Below, one piece after another: positions 7,900 to 18,000 of a stretch of DNA of 34,693 bases. The stretch comes from Petrachloros mirabilis ULC683 (GTDB lineage: Bacteria > Cyanobacteriota > Cyanobacteriia > Thermosynechococcales > Thermosynechococcaceae): NCBI RefSeq assembly GCF_009939295.1, contig NZ_WVIC01000043.1:1-34693 (forward strand), in the 5' to 3' direction. The position numbers and the translations under genes were made by a program. The notes under the pieces were generated by a model, which worked only from the letters and a program-made list of their open reading frames with translations, searched no databases and was not told the origin of the DNA. Position 1 is the first letter of the stretch. The number at the start of each line of letters is the position of its first letter.

Positions 7900-8985
7900 A
7901 TGAGCAAAGTCGCACTAATTTCAGGGATTACGGGTCAAGATGGTTCATATCTGGCAGAATTTCTGCTCGAAAAGGGCTACCAGGTTCATGGCATTAAACG
8001 GCGAGCCTCCCTTTTCAACACCGACCGCATTGACCACCTGTATCAAGACCCCCACGTTCAAAATCAGCGTTTTTTCTTGCACTACGGCGACTTGACTGAC
8101 TCCACTAACTTAATTCGCATCATTCAACAGGTGCAGCCAGATGAGATTTATAATCTGGCGGCTCAAAGTCATGTAGCGGTTTCTTTTGAAACCCCAGAAT
8201 ATACCGCCAATGCCGATGGCATCGGTACCCTGCGGATGCTAGAAGCCATTCGGATTCTGGGACTAACCCAAAAAACCCGCTTCTATCAAGCCTCCACTTC
8301 AGAACTTTACGGATTGGTTCAGGAGGTGCCACAGACCGAGAAAACGCCTTTTTACCCCCGCTCTCCCTATGCAGTCGCCAAGCTCTACGCCTACTGGATT
8401 ACGGTCAACTACCGCGAAGCCTACAATATCTATGCCTGTAACGGCATCTTGTTTAACCACGAGTCGCCTTTACGGGGAGAAACCTTTGTGACCCGAAAAA
8501 TCACCCGTGCGATCGCGCGGATTAAGTTGGGCTTGCAAGAGAAGCTGTACCTAGGCAACCTAGATTCCTTGCGGGATTGGGGTCATGCCCGAGACTACAT
8601 TGAAATGCAATGGCTGATGTTGCAGCAAGAGCAGCCCGAAGACTTTGTGATTGCCACCGGCATTCAACACAGCGTGCGCCACTTCGTAGAGGTCGCTTGT
8701 CATGAAGTGGGTCTACAGATCACCTGGGAGGGCAAAGGGCAAGACGAGAAGGGCTACGATCAACAGGGTCGCTGCATCGTTGAAGTCGATCCGCGCTACT
8801 ACCGTCCCACGGAAGTAGAAACCCTCTTAGGGGATCCAGCTAAGGCCAAAGAACGGCTGGGGTGGGTGCCTCGGGTGACGTTCACAGAGCTAGTGGCAGA
8901 GATGATGCGTGAAGATCTGAAAACTTCAGAGCGGGATCAACTGGTACAGAAGTATGGATATACCGTCTTTAATTACCACGAATAG
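7900..8985 (+). CDS. gmd: GDP-mannose 4,6-dehydratase
   Basis: Converts GDP-D-mannose to GDP-4-keto-6-deoxymannose, the precursor of GDP-fucose, GDP-rhamnose and related sugars for surface glycans. The extended-SDR features are the N-terminal NAD(P)-binding [15 protein letters not shown], the catalytic STSELYG (Ser/Thr and Glu), and [15 protein letters not shown] (Tyr-xxx-Lys). It is full length at about 361 residues and ends FNYHE, as typical Gmd proteins do. ATG 7900 is preferred to GTG 7894 (AGGTG sits only a few nt upstream of either). The usual partner (GDP-fucose synthase or other nucleotide-sugar gene) is absent; the flanks are tnpB and an Rpn-like gene, so it is an orphan in context. 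Confidence 0.94.
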   Translation: MSKVALISGITGQDGSYLAEFLLEKGYQVHGIKRRASLFNTDRIDHLYQDPHVQNQRFFLHYGDLTDSTNLIRIIQQVQPDEIYNLAAQSHVAVSFETPEYTANADGIGTLRMLEAIRILGLTQKTRFYQASTSELYGLVQEVPQTEKTPFYPRSPYAVAKLYAYWITVNYREAYNIYACNGILFNHESPLRGETFVTRKITRAIARIKLGLQEKLYLGNLDSLRDWGHARDYIEMQWLMLQQEQPEDFVIATGIQHSVRHFVEVACHEVGLQITWEGKGQDEKGYDQQGRCIVEVDPRYYRPTEVETLLGDPAKAKERLGWVPRVTFTELVAEMMREDLKTSERDQLVQKYGYTVFNYHE

Positions 8986-9197
8986 CAGGGTGACTCACCG
9001 TGAATTCGACGACTTATCCGCCCTCGCTCCCCTCGCGCAGCGTGCCTGCAAGGCGTAACATTGGGCTACGGTGACACAAGTCTTCGATTGTGTTATCTAG
9101 TCTGTCTAGTGCCGGTTGGCGTAAATCTCCATAGTGATCGGAGCACGGGCTTCTAGCCTGTGGTCAGCGAGGCGCTGGTGCAAACAGTTGGCATATT

Positions 9198-10031
9198 TCA
9201 GCCAAGCTGTACTAGCCAAGCCTGCAAATCCTCAGGCGATTGAAAATCCAACAGCGCCTCACCCAATGCCTCCAATTGGGTCAGTTCTAATGCTTCAATA
9301 CGCTGGTGCATTTCGGGCGACAAGATGCCCAGCCGCCGAGTCAATAACCGCATCACCAAAGCCCTTTCACCTTCGGTTCGACCCTCTACTCGACCTTCGG
9401 CACGTCCTTCCGCCAAAATTTCTTGATAGATTACCGACTCTCGCATCACATCTCTCCGCAAAATCTGCCCGATTGTCTCTTGATTCAATACTAACCCGGC
9501 CAGAACTGCTGTTGATGCTGCTACCGCACCCCGCTGTCCCTGTGGCAATGTCTCGATGACGGCTGCCGTTGACCGCAGCATTGACTCGCGATCGCTGGTC
9601 TGCCCCAACACCGCTAAGGGCATCAATCCCGGTGAGTGCAAAAACACCTCAGCCGGTTGCTCCCACAGTCGCACCACCTCAAATACATGCCGCGTTCCCG
9701 GTATCTCAAACGCTGACTCATACACCAAAGCCGACGTAGATGGCTTCAGATAAACCACCACCTGTCGCATGGCTTTGGCCGGATAGCGGCGATACACCCG
9801 CGTGCGATAGTCCAACATCCGAAACGGCATCGACGGGTCAGGCGCTGTCTGAAATTCCATATGTAATACCAGTTCCTCAGCCGCTAATAGCAGCAGTGCA
9901 TCCGCTCGAATGGGTTCAAGTAACAGCTCTGACGGTTCTAATTGCGAGAGCGGTACGGCCTCTCCCAGTAGCCAAGTAGCAAAGTCTTCGGGATAGCTTT
10001 GAACCAGGTACTTGCAGATATTGTCAAACAT
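9198..10031 (-). CDS. Rpn-family PD-(D/E)XK nuclease-like protein with DUF4351-type C-terminus
   Basis: The 277-residue protein is of the Rpn/'putative transposase' family, common in many copies in cyanobacteria. The N-terminal half carries a PD-(D/E)XK-like core: RADALLLL (Asp, about residues 42-49) followed by LVLHMEFQT (Glu-x-Gln, about 54-62) and a later basic segment. The middle is helical. A Glu/Gly/Arg-rich repeat (AEGRAEGRVEGRTEGERA, about residues 207-224) links to a C-terminal helical DUF4351-like segment (LLTRRLGILSPEMHQRIEALELTQLEALGEALLDF). E. coli Rpn proteins are DNA endonucleases that promote RecA-independent recombination; activity of this copy is unproven. The EGR repeat is encoded by imperfect direct repeats and may vary in length. 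Confidence 0.8.
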   Translation of the reverse strand: MFDNICKYLVQSYPEDFATWLLGEAVPLSQLEPSELLLEPIRADALLLLAAEELVLHMEFQTAPDPSMPFRMLDYRTRVYRRYPAKAMRQVVVYLKPSTSALVYESAFEIPGTRHVFEVVRLWEQPAEVFLHSPGLMPLAVLGQTSDRESMLRSTAAVIETLPQGQRGAVAASTAVLAGLVLNQETIGQILRRDVMRESVIYQEILAEGRAEGRVEGRTEGERALVMRLLTRRLGILSPEMHQRIEALELTQLEALGEALLDFQSPEDLQAWLVQLG

Positions 10032-10126
10032 ATAGCTATACTTAGCCGCTCAACCCCGCAGACACTCACAACCCCTAAGACCCCTAAGTGTCAAGACTAA
10101 CCTGTTGCACCTATTACCGGGAGACC

Positions 10127-10172
10127 CATTGGTCTAGCCAGGTTTCACAGGTGACTCCTGACTAGACCAATG
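10127..10172. repeat. Strong imperfect hairpin (16-bp arms)
   Basis: CATTGGTCTAG (10127-10137) pairs perfectly with CTAGACCAATG (10162-10172). After one mismatch the stem continues CAGG/CCTG, leaving a 14-nt loop. It is followed immediately by a second hairpin at 10177-10199. The pair is not next to any gene that explains it, and is best viewed as a mobile-element end, MITE or structured RNA. Confidence 0.6.
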
Positions 10173-10176
10173 AGCC

Positions 10177-10199
10177 CCCACCTACTTAGGCGAGGTGGG
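10177..10199. repeat. Second hairpin, CCCACCT/AGGTGGG
   Basis: CCCACCT (10177-10183), a 9-nt loop, then AGGTGGG (10193-10199). It lies 4 nt after the larger hairpin. Read on the minus strand it stands upstream of the Rpn-like gene; read on the plus strand it lies past the end of the minus-strand pentapeptide gene. It has no U-tract on either strand. Confidence 0.5.
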
Positions 10200-10224
10200 A
10201 GTTCTTGACCAAACTTATAACAGC

Positions 10225-10884
10225 TTACTGAGAAAATATTGTCCCATCTGGGAGATGAACCCCTTTCATCATGGTATCCTGGAGCGCGGCGCGACAGAGA
10301 TTAGCTCGCTCAAGGGTGGCTCGGCAAAGATTGGCCTTGCGTAAGTTGGCTTCTAGCAGACTTGCCCATTGGAGGTTGGCTTCAATCAGGTTGGCACTTT
10401 CGAGGTTGGCGTGACTGAGGTTGGCCATTTTGAGATTAGCTCGCATCAGGCTTGCGTGCAGAAAGTCGGCATGGCTGCATTCGGTGGCTTCGAGGTTAGC
10501 ATGGGCCAAATTGGCGCGACGGGCAATGGCCTTAGAAAGCTTTGCCCGAAAAAAGTTGGCTCCACTGAGGTTGGTCTTGTACAAATCTGCCCCAGTGAAG
10601 TTGGCGCGCTGAGCCTGAACATTTTCTAAGTTGGCACCCACTAAATCGGCCATGAGTAGGTTTACCTTCTGGAGACAAGCGTCGCGCAAAACTGCATTGC
10701 GCAGATCCGCGCCCGTGAAATTGGTGCCGGTTAAGTCCGCACCGCTCAAGTCAATGAATTCGAGGCTACCACCACTCAACTCAGTGTGGCTCAAGTCAGG
10801 CCGAATGCTCAGGTGATCATTGCGCCAGGTATTCCAGGCCATCACGCCCTGCTTTAAGATCTGAAGATGTTCAAAATGAGCCAT
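10225..10884 (-). CDS. Pentapeptide-repeat protein
   Basis: In this 219-residue protein almost everything from residue 30 onward is A(D/N)LxX-type pentapeptide repeats, for example LSGADLTGTNFTGADLRNAV and ANLSHANLESANLIEANL. These build a right-handed quadrilateral beta-helix. The first ~30 residues (MAHFEHLQILKQGVMAWNTWRN) are a short helical cap common in cyanobacterial members. There is no TM segment or signal peptide, so it is probably cytoplasmic. Cyanobacteria hold dozens of these proteins; some mimic DNA to block gyrase, but most have no known role and nothing here points to a target. Confidence 0.88.
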   Translation of the reverse strand: MAHFEHLQILKQGVMAWNTWRNDHLSIRPDLSHTELSGGSLEFIDLSGADLTGTNFTGADLRNAVLRDACLQKVNLLMADLVGANLENVQAQRANFTGADLYKTNLSGANFFRAKLSKAIARRANLAHANLEATECSHADFLHASLMRANLKMANLSHANLESANLIEANLQWASLLEANLRKANLCRATLERANLCRAALQDTMMKGVHLPDGTIFSQ

Positions 10885-11031
10885 GGGGTTCAGGTCGTGA
10901 CCTTGGAACGGAAATTAGCAATCCTAAATCAGACTGCTCTTTGCCATCCTATGCGGTCATGTTTGAGGGACAACGATAGGATCAGCATAGGCTGTTCTTT
11001 ATGATTTGTAACCCCAGGAGAAACTCATAAA

Positions 11032-11541
11032 ATGCTCTGGCTCTACTGGTCTTTGGTGGCTCTGATGGGCGTCGGTGTGTTTGGGGCGGTGATTCCAGGG
11101 GTTCCTGGTACAAGCATAATTGTGGTTGCGATCGCACTGTGGGGATTCACCCATGGTTTTGCGGGGGTATGGCTGCCCCTGGGGGTGGCCATCGCCATTT
11201 TTATCCTCAGCTCGGCGGTAGATTTTCTGGCCACGTTTTGGGGACTCAAAAAAGCAGGAGCGAGTCACTGGGGTCAAGTGGGTGCCATCCTGGGGCTGAT
11301 TGCTGGGGTATTGGGTTTCCTGCCCGCCTTGCCCGTGGGGGGCCCCTTACTGGGACTCTTGATTGGTCCGTTTCTAGGGGCGTTGATTGGGGAATTTCTC
11401 TACTGTCGGGATCTACGCATTGCCCTCAAAGCTGCCATTGCCGTCATTGTCACCACCTTGATTGGCAATATCATTCAAGGCTTTCTGGCCTTGGGAGCTG
11501 TGATCGTGTTCTTGGTCACGACTTGGCCGCTCGGGTCGTAA
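11032..11541 (+). CDS. DUF456 family membrane protein
   Basis: The 169-residue, very hydrophobic protein has about four to five TM segments and the glycine-rich DUF456 pattern: [20 protein letters not shown] near the N-terminus and [28 protein letters not shown] in the middle. The function of the family is unknown. The start ATG lies after AGGAGAAACTCATAAA, a usable Shine-Dalgarno. Its last 129 bp overlap the opposite-strand queG 3' end. Confidence 0.82.
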   Translation: MLWLYWSLVALMGVGVFGAVIPGVPGTSIIVVAIALWGFTHGFAGVWLPLGVAIAIFILSSAVDFLATFWGLKKAGASHWGQVGAILGLIAGVLGFLPALPVGGPLLGLLIGPFLGALIGEFLYCRDLRIALKAAIAVIVTTLIGNIIQGFLALGAVIVFLVTTWPLGS

Positions 11542-12507
11542 AGCTTGGGGTGGCAGGCTCTTTGATTGCTGAGCCTCTAGATTGGCTTGGGCATTGCGAC
11601 GCAGCATCCTAGGCTGGATGCGGCGCAGGGCTGAGGCTCGGAATCTGCGATCGCGCTCGGCCTCTGAGATCTGTGCCAACTCCGTTAGAGTCGGAGCCAC
11701 ATTCCAGGCATAGGGCTGAAAATCCACCACATCCGTTTCCTGAGCAAAGCGCTGATTCCAGGGACAGACATCCTGACAAATGTCACAGCCTGCCACCCAG
11801 CCCTCCAACCGTGCCGCTAGCTCTGGGGGCAGCAGCTCCGCTCGGTTTTCAATGGTGTGGTAGGCAATACAGCGATTAGCATCCACCACAAAAGGTTCCG
11901 TAATCGCCGCAGTGGGGCAGGCATCCAAACAGCGCCGACAGGTGCCGCAGTGTTCCAGATGGGGTTGATCGGGTGCCAAAGCCAGATTAGTTAGTACCTC
12001 CCCCAGAAATATCCAAGAACCGTAATCACGAGTAATCACATTGCTGTGCTTGCCAATCCACCCTAGCCCCGCTCGCTGTGCCCAAGCCTTTTCCTGAATA
12101 GGCCCGGTGTCCACATAAAACCGGGCTTGAATCTCCTCCCCCTGAGCCTCTAGCCAAGTCACCAGACGTTTTAGGCGGCGCGTTAGCACCTTGTGGTAGT
12201 CGCGCCCCCAGCCATAGCGAGAAATCTTCGCTCCTCCAATCTTTTCAGGACGCTCTACCGAAGTGTAATAATTTAGCCCCACACAAATGACCGAACGCAC
12301 GTTCGGCATTACCTGGCGAATATTCTGGCGACGTGGATCCTGCATCCAGGCCATATTGGCCTGATAGCCCTGAGCCAACCACCGCTGGAGTTTTTCGGCA
12401 TCAGCCTGCTCTGCAACTGGTGGGTCGGGATGCACAGCAGCAATACCCACCTTATGGAAGCCCACAGCCAACGCTTGATGTTTCACCGTCTCAGCAGTTA
12501 GGGACAT
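11413..12507 (-). CDS. queG: Epoxyqueuosine reductase QueG
   Basis: Cobalamin- and Fe-S-dependent enzyme that reduces epoxyqueuosine to queuosine in the wobble position of GUN-anticodon tRNAs, the last step of Q synthesis. Visible features are the catalytic-region [26 protein letters not shown] and two ferredoxin-like clusters, [12 protein letters not shown] and [13 protein letters not shown] 12507 is preferred to GTG 12528 because GGAG lies about 8 nt upstream of it. The protein is 364 residues. The family core ends near [13 protein letters not shown]; the final ~55 residues (Ser/Gln/Asp/Gly-rich) are encoded mostly opposite the DUF456 gene and look like a run-on tail rather than a domain. 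Confidence 0.93.
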   Translation of the reverse strand: MSLTAETVKHQALAVGFHKVGIAAVHPDPPVAEQADAEKLQRWLAQGYQANMAWMQDPRRQNIRQVMPNVRSVICVGLNYYTSVERPEKIGGAKISRYGWGRDYHKVLTRRLKRLVTWLEAQGEEIQARFYVDTGPIQEKAWAQRAGLGWIGKHSNVITRDYGSWIFLGEVLTNLALAPDQPHLEHCGTCRRCLDACPTAAITEPFVVDANRCIAYHTIENRAELLPPELAARLEGWVAGCDICQDVCPWNQRFAQETDVVDFQPYAWNVAPTLTELAQISEAERDRRFRASALRRIQPRMLRRNAQANLEAQQSKSLPPQALRPERPSRDQEHDHSSQGQKALNDIANQGGDNDGNGSFEGNA

Positions 12508-12656
12508 TGATTCACTCCAGGAACTCACTCCAGGGATTCATTCGCAGGGAGGACTCCATCAGCAAGGAATTTCCGGCATGATCCAAGTAGGGCTCACACC
12601 GAGATCTTCCGGTTTACCCTGTGAGCCACCTTGCCACATCAGTCAGGAGTCTCTTC

Positions 12657-13739
12657 ATGGTTGTTGCTGAATCCTCCCACACCTCATTTCTCGATTGGCT
12701 CGACGCTGACGGCGAAGCCTTACTGAGCTACTCCGCCAAAGTCTCCCAAGATTTGTTGCACTTGCCGGGGCCAGACTTCGTGGATCGCTGTTTTGGCCTT
12801 AGCGATCGCTCGCCCCAAGTGCTGCGCAGCCTCCAGCAGCTTTATGGCCATGGCCGCCTCGCCAATACCGGCTACCTCTCCATTTTGCCCGTAGACCAGG
12901 GAATTGAACATTCAGCGGCGGCGTCTTTTGCCCCCAACCCCCTCTACTTCGATAGCGAAAACATCGTCAAGCTTGCCATTGCTGGGGGCTGTAATGGCGT
13001 AGCCACTACGGTAGGTGTCTTGGGATCCGTAGCTCGCAAGTATGCCCACAAAATCTCCTTTATTGTGAAGCTTAACCACAATGAGCTGCTGACGGTTCCC
13101 AATCAATTCGACCAGCTTTTATTCGCCTCGGTAGACCAGGCTTGGGACTTAGGAGCGGTAGCCGTGGGTGCCACAATTTACTTTGGCTCGCCAGAATCCG
13201 GTCGTCAAATCCAGGAAATCAGTGCCGCCTTTGCCCATGCCCACCAGTTGGGGATGGCCACAATTCTGTGGTGTTACTTGCGCAATTCGGCCTTCAAGCA
13301 AGACCAAGATTATCATGTGGCCGCAGATTTGACCGGACAGGCCAATCATTTAGGCGTCACCCTAGAGGCCGACATCATTAAGCAAAAGCTACCCGAGTGC
13401 AACCGAGGCTATGCCGCTGTTAAAAAAGGCATCGGCGAATCCTATGGTCGTACCGATGAGCGAGTGTACACTGAACTCACCTCAGATCATCCCATTGATC
13501 TGACTCGCTATCAGGTGCTCAATTGCTACAGTGGCCGCATTGGTCTAATCAATTCAGGGGGAGCCTCGGGAGAGCATGACTTTGCCGATGCCGTTCGTAC
13601 TGCCGTGATTAATAAACGAGCCGGGGGCTGTGGCCTCATTTCTGGTCGCAAAGCCTTTCAGCGTCCCTTTGCCGAGGGCGTAAAGCTTCTGAACTTGATT
13701 CAGGATGTTTATCTGAGCGATGGGGTGACGGTGGCCTGA
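12657..13739 (+). CDS. fbaB: Class I fructose-bisphosphate aldolase, FbaB/DhnA type
   Basis: Schiff-base aldolase splitting fructose-1,6-bisphosphate to DHAP and glyceraldehyde-3-phosphate, for glycolysis, gluconeogenesis and the Calvin cycle. The 360-residue protein follows E. coli FbaB closely over its length: [110 protein letters not shown] 12657 is chosen because AGGAG lies 7 nt upstream; a GTG at 12621 would add 12 residues. This is the archaeal/DhnA-type class I enzyme, distinct from the class II aldolase that most cyanobacteria also use. Confidence 0.95.
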   Translation: MVVAESSHTSFLDWLDADGEALLSYSAKVSQDLLHLPGPDFVDRCFGLSDRSPQVLRSLQQLYGHGRLANTGYLSILPVDQGIEHSAAASFAPNPLYFDSENIVKLAIAGGCNGVATTVGVLGSVARKYAHKISFIVKLNHNELLTVPNQFDQLLFASVDQAWDLGAVAVGATIYFGSPESGRQIQEISAAFAHAHQLGMATILWCYLRNSAFKQDQDYHVAADLTGQANHLGVTLEADIIKQKLPECNRGYAAVKKGIGESYGRTDERVYTELTSDHPIDLTRYQVLNCYSGRIGLINSGGASGEHDFADAVRTAVINKRAGGCGLISGRKAFQRPFAEGVKLLNLIQDVYLSDGVTVA

Positions 13740-14022
13740 TCCGAGGAGAGTGCGGTCTGGCTGATCGGTACATCGCAGAACGCGGTTGACCCATCCCGGT
13801 CGAATTTGAAAAGCACCACTCCAGAAGAAGCGGTAGATTCTCGGGTCGTCTCTCTCTAATTGCTTGACCAACAAATTCATCACAGACCGCTGAACCGTCA
13901 TCCAGGCTGAGATAATCGGCTCAGGAAAAGTTGGGTGATATCCCTAGCCTGACGGGATCCTTATGTTTTCACAGGTATTCTTCATTTCCTCGTCCTGCTT
14001 GAGTCCCTTTGTTCCCGCCTTT

Positions 14023-14925
14023 ATGACGCTTTTTCAGCTCACAAGCCTGTTCCTGCAAACGCTATCCACCTGGGAAGCGCTCATACCTGACCCTATCGCC
14101 CCTATCGCCCCTACCGCCATGATGTTTACTTCCCCAGGCTCAGACTTACGCCTGGGGCCGCTGACGCTCCGTTGGTATGGTCTACTGATTGCTCTGGCGG
14201 TTTTAATTGGGCTGAAGCTGAGTCAAACCCTGGCTAAACGGCGTCATGTCAAGCCGGACGTGATCACCGATTTGGCCATTTGGCTCGTGCTTGGGGCTAT
14301 TCCCGCCGCCCGTCTCTATTACGTTTTATTCCAGTGGGACTATTACCGCCAAAATCCAAGCCAGATTATAGCGATTTGGCAGGGGGGTATCGCTATCCAT
14401 GGCGCTATTCTGGGGGGAATGCTGGCCACCTGGCTTTTTTGTCGTATCTACCGGCACTCCTTTTGGGGCATGGCCGATCTCTTGGCACCATCCCTGATCT
14501 TGGGGCAGGCCATCGGTCGTTGGGGGAATTTCTTTAACTCAGAAGCCTTTGGTCGCCCCACCGATCTCCCCTGGAAATTGCTGATTCCATCAGGGCATCG
14601 TCCCCCTGGCTTGGCCGATGTGGCTTACTACCACCCGACGTTTTTGTACGAGTCTCTTTGGAATCTGCTGGTACTGGGGCTGTTGCTGCTGCTGTTTTTC
14701 CGTTTTCCCCAGGCGAAGCGGGGGACGCTGTTTTTGGTTTATGGGGTGGCCTATAGTGCTGGGCGATTCTGGATTGAAGGGTTGCGCATGGACAGTCTCA
14801 TGCTGGGGCCGCTACGGGTGGCTCAATTGGTCAGCGTTGGGGGCATTATTTTGGGTTTATTGGGGCTGGGGTGGCTTTATTTGCTCCAGCATCGTTTGCC
14901 AGATGTGGGTACTGTCAAAGAGTGA
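14023..14925 (+). CDS. lgt: Prolipoprotein diacylglyceryl transferase Lgt
   Basis: Integral inner-membrane enzyme that transfers diacylglyceryl from phosphatidylglycerol to the lipobox cysteine of prolipoproteins, the first step of lipoprotein maturation. Seven TM segments are expected. Conserved features are [23 protein letters not shown], the Lgt signature [20 protein letters not shown], and [13 protein letters not shown]. The family core starts at MMFTSPG (ATG near 14119); the extra ~30 residues from ATG 14023 form a hydrophobic leader seen in some cyanobacterial Lgt proteins. An ATG at 13963 would add 20 more residues, and I do not favour it. Confidence 0.93.
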   Translation: MTLFQLTSLFLQTLSTWEALIPDPIAPIAPTAMMFTSPGSDLRLGPLTLRWYGLLIALAVLIGLKLSQTLAKRRHVKPDVITDLAIWLVLGAIPAARLYYVLFQWDYYRQNPSQIIAIWQGGIAIHGAILGGMLATWLFCRIYRHSFWGMADLLAPSLILGQAIGRWGNFFNSEAFGRPTDLPWKLLIPSGHRPPGLADVAYYHPTFLYESLWNLLVLGLLLLLFFRFPQAKRGTLFLVYGVAYSAGRFWIEGLRMDSLMLGPLRVAQLVSVGGIILGLLGLGWLYLLQHRLPDVGTVKE

Positions 14926-15044
14926 CCTCGTGCTTACAGGAGCGCGCCAGATGACGCTTGAACGAACCTTTATTGATTCCTTGGTATTTAGCAAACGATA
15001 TACTTCGAGAGGCGGTTGACAGTGCTGCATCAAGAGAGCGGTTA

Positions 15045-18000
15045 ATGATTACCCTGCCTGGAGTCGCTATCCACAGCAAAATCTATGAGAGCGCGGCTTC
15101 TCTAGTGTATCGAGGCATCAGAGAGCAAGATAATTGTGAAGTGATTGCCAAAGTTCTCAAGCAGGATTATCCCTCTCCTCAAGAATTAACGCGCTATCTG
15201 CAGGAATATGAAATTACTTGCTCCCTCAACATCGAAGGCGTAGTTAAGGCATACACTCAGCAGAACTACCAACGCACATTGGTTATTCTCTTGGAAGACT
15301 TTCATGGAGAGTCTTTAGAATACTGGATGCGGCAGCAATTAGACTTCTGTCCCATGCCGTTGTCGATTTTTTTGAATGTGGCGATCGCCATTACGGATAC
15401 CCTAGGCAAAATCCATGCGGCTCATGTCATCCATAAAGATATTAATCCTGGCAATATTGTCTTTAATCCGAAGACTGGCGTTGTCAAAATCATCGATTTT
15501 GGCATTGCCACTCGCTTCAGTCGCAGCAATCCCACATTCAAAAGTCTCCATCTTCTAGAAGGAACCCCCGCATACCTGTCGCCAGAGCAAACCGGGCGGA
15601 TGAACCGGATGCTCGACTATCGCACTGATTTTTATTCGCTGGGCGCAACTTTTTACGAACTGTTGACGGGACAGTTGCCGTTTCCCACCCAAGACATCCT
15701 GGAGCTAGTTCACAGTCATATTGCTAGACTCCCGATTCCTCCGCATAACGTTGAGGGTGTGGGGTGTGGGGTGTGGGGTGTGGGGACGGATGGTTCATCA
15801 TCTGCTAGGCATACAATTCCTAAAGGGGTTTCTGACATTGTGATGAAACTGATGGCGAAAAATGCCGAGGATCGCTATCAGAGTGCTTGGGGCATCAAAG
15901 CGGATCTAGAACGCTGCGCTCAACAACTGGCAGAAGTGGGTCAGATTAACGCCATATCGTTGGGACTGCAAGATGTTTCCGAGCAGTTCCGCATTCCTCA
16001 AAAGCTGTATGGGCGAGCAGCAGGGATTGAAGCATTATTGGTGGCGTTTGACAGAGTGACGGGGAATCGGGAATCGGGAAAAACACCCCACACCCCACAC
16101 CCCACACCCTCACGTAGCGAAATGATGCTGGTCTCCGGTTACGCTGGTATTGGCAAAACGGCATTGGTGCAGGAACTCTATAAACCGATCACCGCAAAGC
16201 ATGGCTATTTCATATCGGGGAAATTTGACCAATTTGGGCGCAATATTCCCTATAGTGCGATCGTCGATGCCTTACAAAAGTTAGTACAACAACTGCTGGG
16301 TGAACCCGATGAGCAGTTGCAACAGTGGCGATCGCACCTGCTGGCGGCATTAGGGAGTAACGGACAGATCATTATTGATGTGATTCTCGAAGTAGAACTG
16401 ATTATCGGCAAGCAGCTACCCGTTCCAGAGGTGGGAGCCACGGAAGCTCAAAATCGTTTTAATCGAGTTTTCCAGCAGTTTATTCGAGTATTTTGTTCAA
16501 AAGAACATCCTCTGGTGATCTTTTTAGATGATTTGCAGTGGGCGGATTCAGCCACGCTGAAGTTAATCGAACTGATGATGCTTGACGAGCAAACCCAATG
16601 TCTATTTCTGATTGGAGCCTATCGAGATAATGAAGTGAATCCAGCGCATCCACTGGCTTTAACGCTGGAGCGATTGAGCAAACAAGGGGCAGTGCTGCAA
16701 GAGATCATTCTGGCACCCTTAACGCTAGAGCCGTTGAGTCAATTGATTGCCGAGACGTTGCATCAAAATACTGACACTGTGCGTTCCTTAGCTGAGTTGG
16801 TGTTGCGTAAAACGGAGGGGAATCCTTTCTTCGTTAACGAATTTTTGAGAATGCTGCATAGCGAAAATCTGTTGACCTTTGATGTGGCACTCTCAAGTTG
16901 GCAGTGGAATATGGCGCAGATTCAAGCCCAGAAAATAACTGATAATGTGGTGGAGTTGCTACTGCTGAAGTTGCAGAAACTACCAGAGGGCATCCAGCAA
17001 ATGCTCCGCTTAGCTGCTTGTGTTGGGGCTGAATTTGATTTAGAGACGTTGGCGATCGCTTGTGAGCAGTCTCCTCAAGCAATTTCTTTGGATTTGCTGG
17101 CAGCGATTCAAGCTGATATAATTCAGCCTCTCTCTGAATTAGATGAGAACTTGTTAGTTCAAGAGTATAAGTTTATGCACGATCGCGTGCAGCAAGCAGC
17201 TTATGCCCTAATTGATGAGTCGCAGAAACAAGTGGTTCATCTGCAAATTGGTCGCAATCTTCTCAAAAAAACGTTGCCAGAACAGCTATCAGAGCGGTTG
17301 TTTGAGATTGTTGATCATTTCAATCATGGAATTGAACTTGTTTCTGATCAAGCCGAACGTAATGAGACTGCTCGATTGAATTTAATAGCAGGTCAGAAAG
17401 CTAAAGCAGCAACAGCTTATGAAGCAGCTTTTAAGTATTTCACTACAGGGATTCAACTCCTTAATCCAGAGAGTTGGCAGAGTGAGTATGACCTCACCTT
17501 AGCGCTGTACTCAGAAGCAGCAGAAGCGGCGTATCTCCAGGGTTGCTTTGATGAGATGGAACACTTCGTAGAAGTGGTACTCGATCGTGCCAAAATAGTG
17601 GTTGACAAAGTTCAGGTTTACGATAGCAAAATTCAAGGATATTTGTCACGAGGCAATCTGAAAGACGCACTAAAAACTGGATTGGAAGCGTTAAAGCTCT
17701 TGGGAATAGATTTAATAGAAAATCCAAGTCAGGTAGATATTCAAAGGGAATTGGAGTCAACGGCTGCATTACTCGCTGAACGAGAAATCGAAGACTTGAT
17801 TAATTTGCCAGAGATGACTGCACCAGAACCGCTGGCAGCTATGTCAATCCTAGCGAATATGGGGTCTGCTCCATTTATAATTTCACCAGCACTGTGGATA
17901 TTGATTACTTTCAAAACGGTAAATTTATCAATCAACTACGGGAATGCTATCTGGTCATCACTGTATTATGCTTGCTACGGGTTTGTTTTATGTGGAGTTG

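Noticed and set aside
9207-9420. EGR-coding direct repeats in the Rpn-like gene as a mobile or regulatory repeat
   Set aside because: The repeats (TCGACC/TCGGC units near 9378-9410) stay in frame and encode the AEGR/VEGR/TEGE linker known from many Rpn-family proteins, so they are explained by the protein.
13740-13901. Minus-strand ORF (about 54 codons free of fbaB, reading MTVQRSVMNLLVKQLERDD...) between fbaB and lgt
   Set aside because: The residues look protein-like, but the frame runs on for about 190 bp antisense to conserved fbaB codons, and I see no known family or clear ribosome site. It stays a possible relic only.
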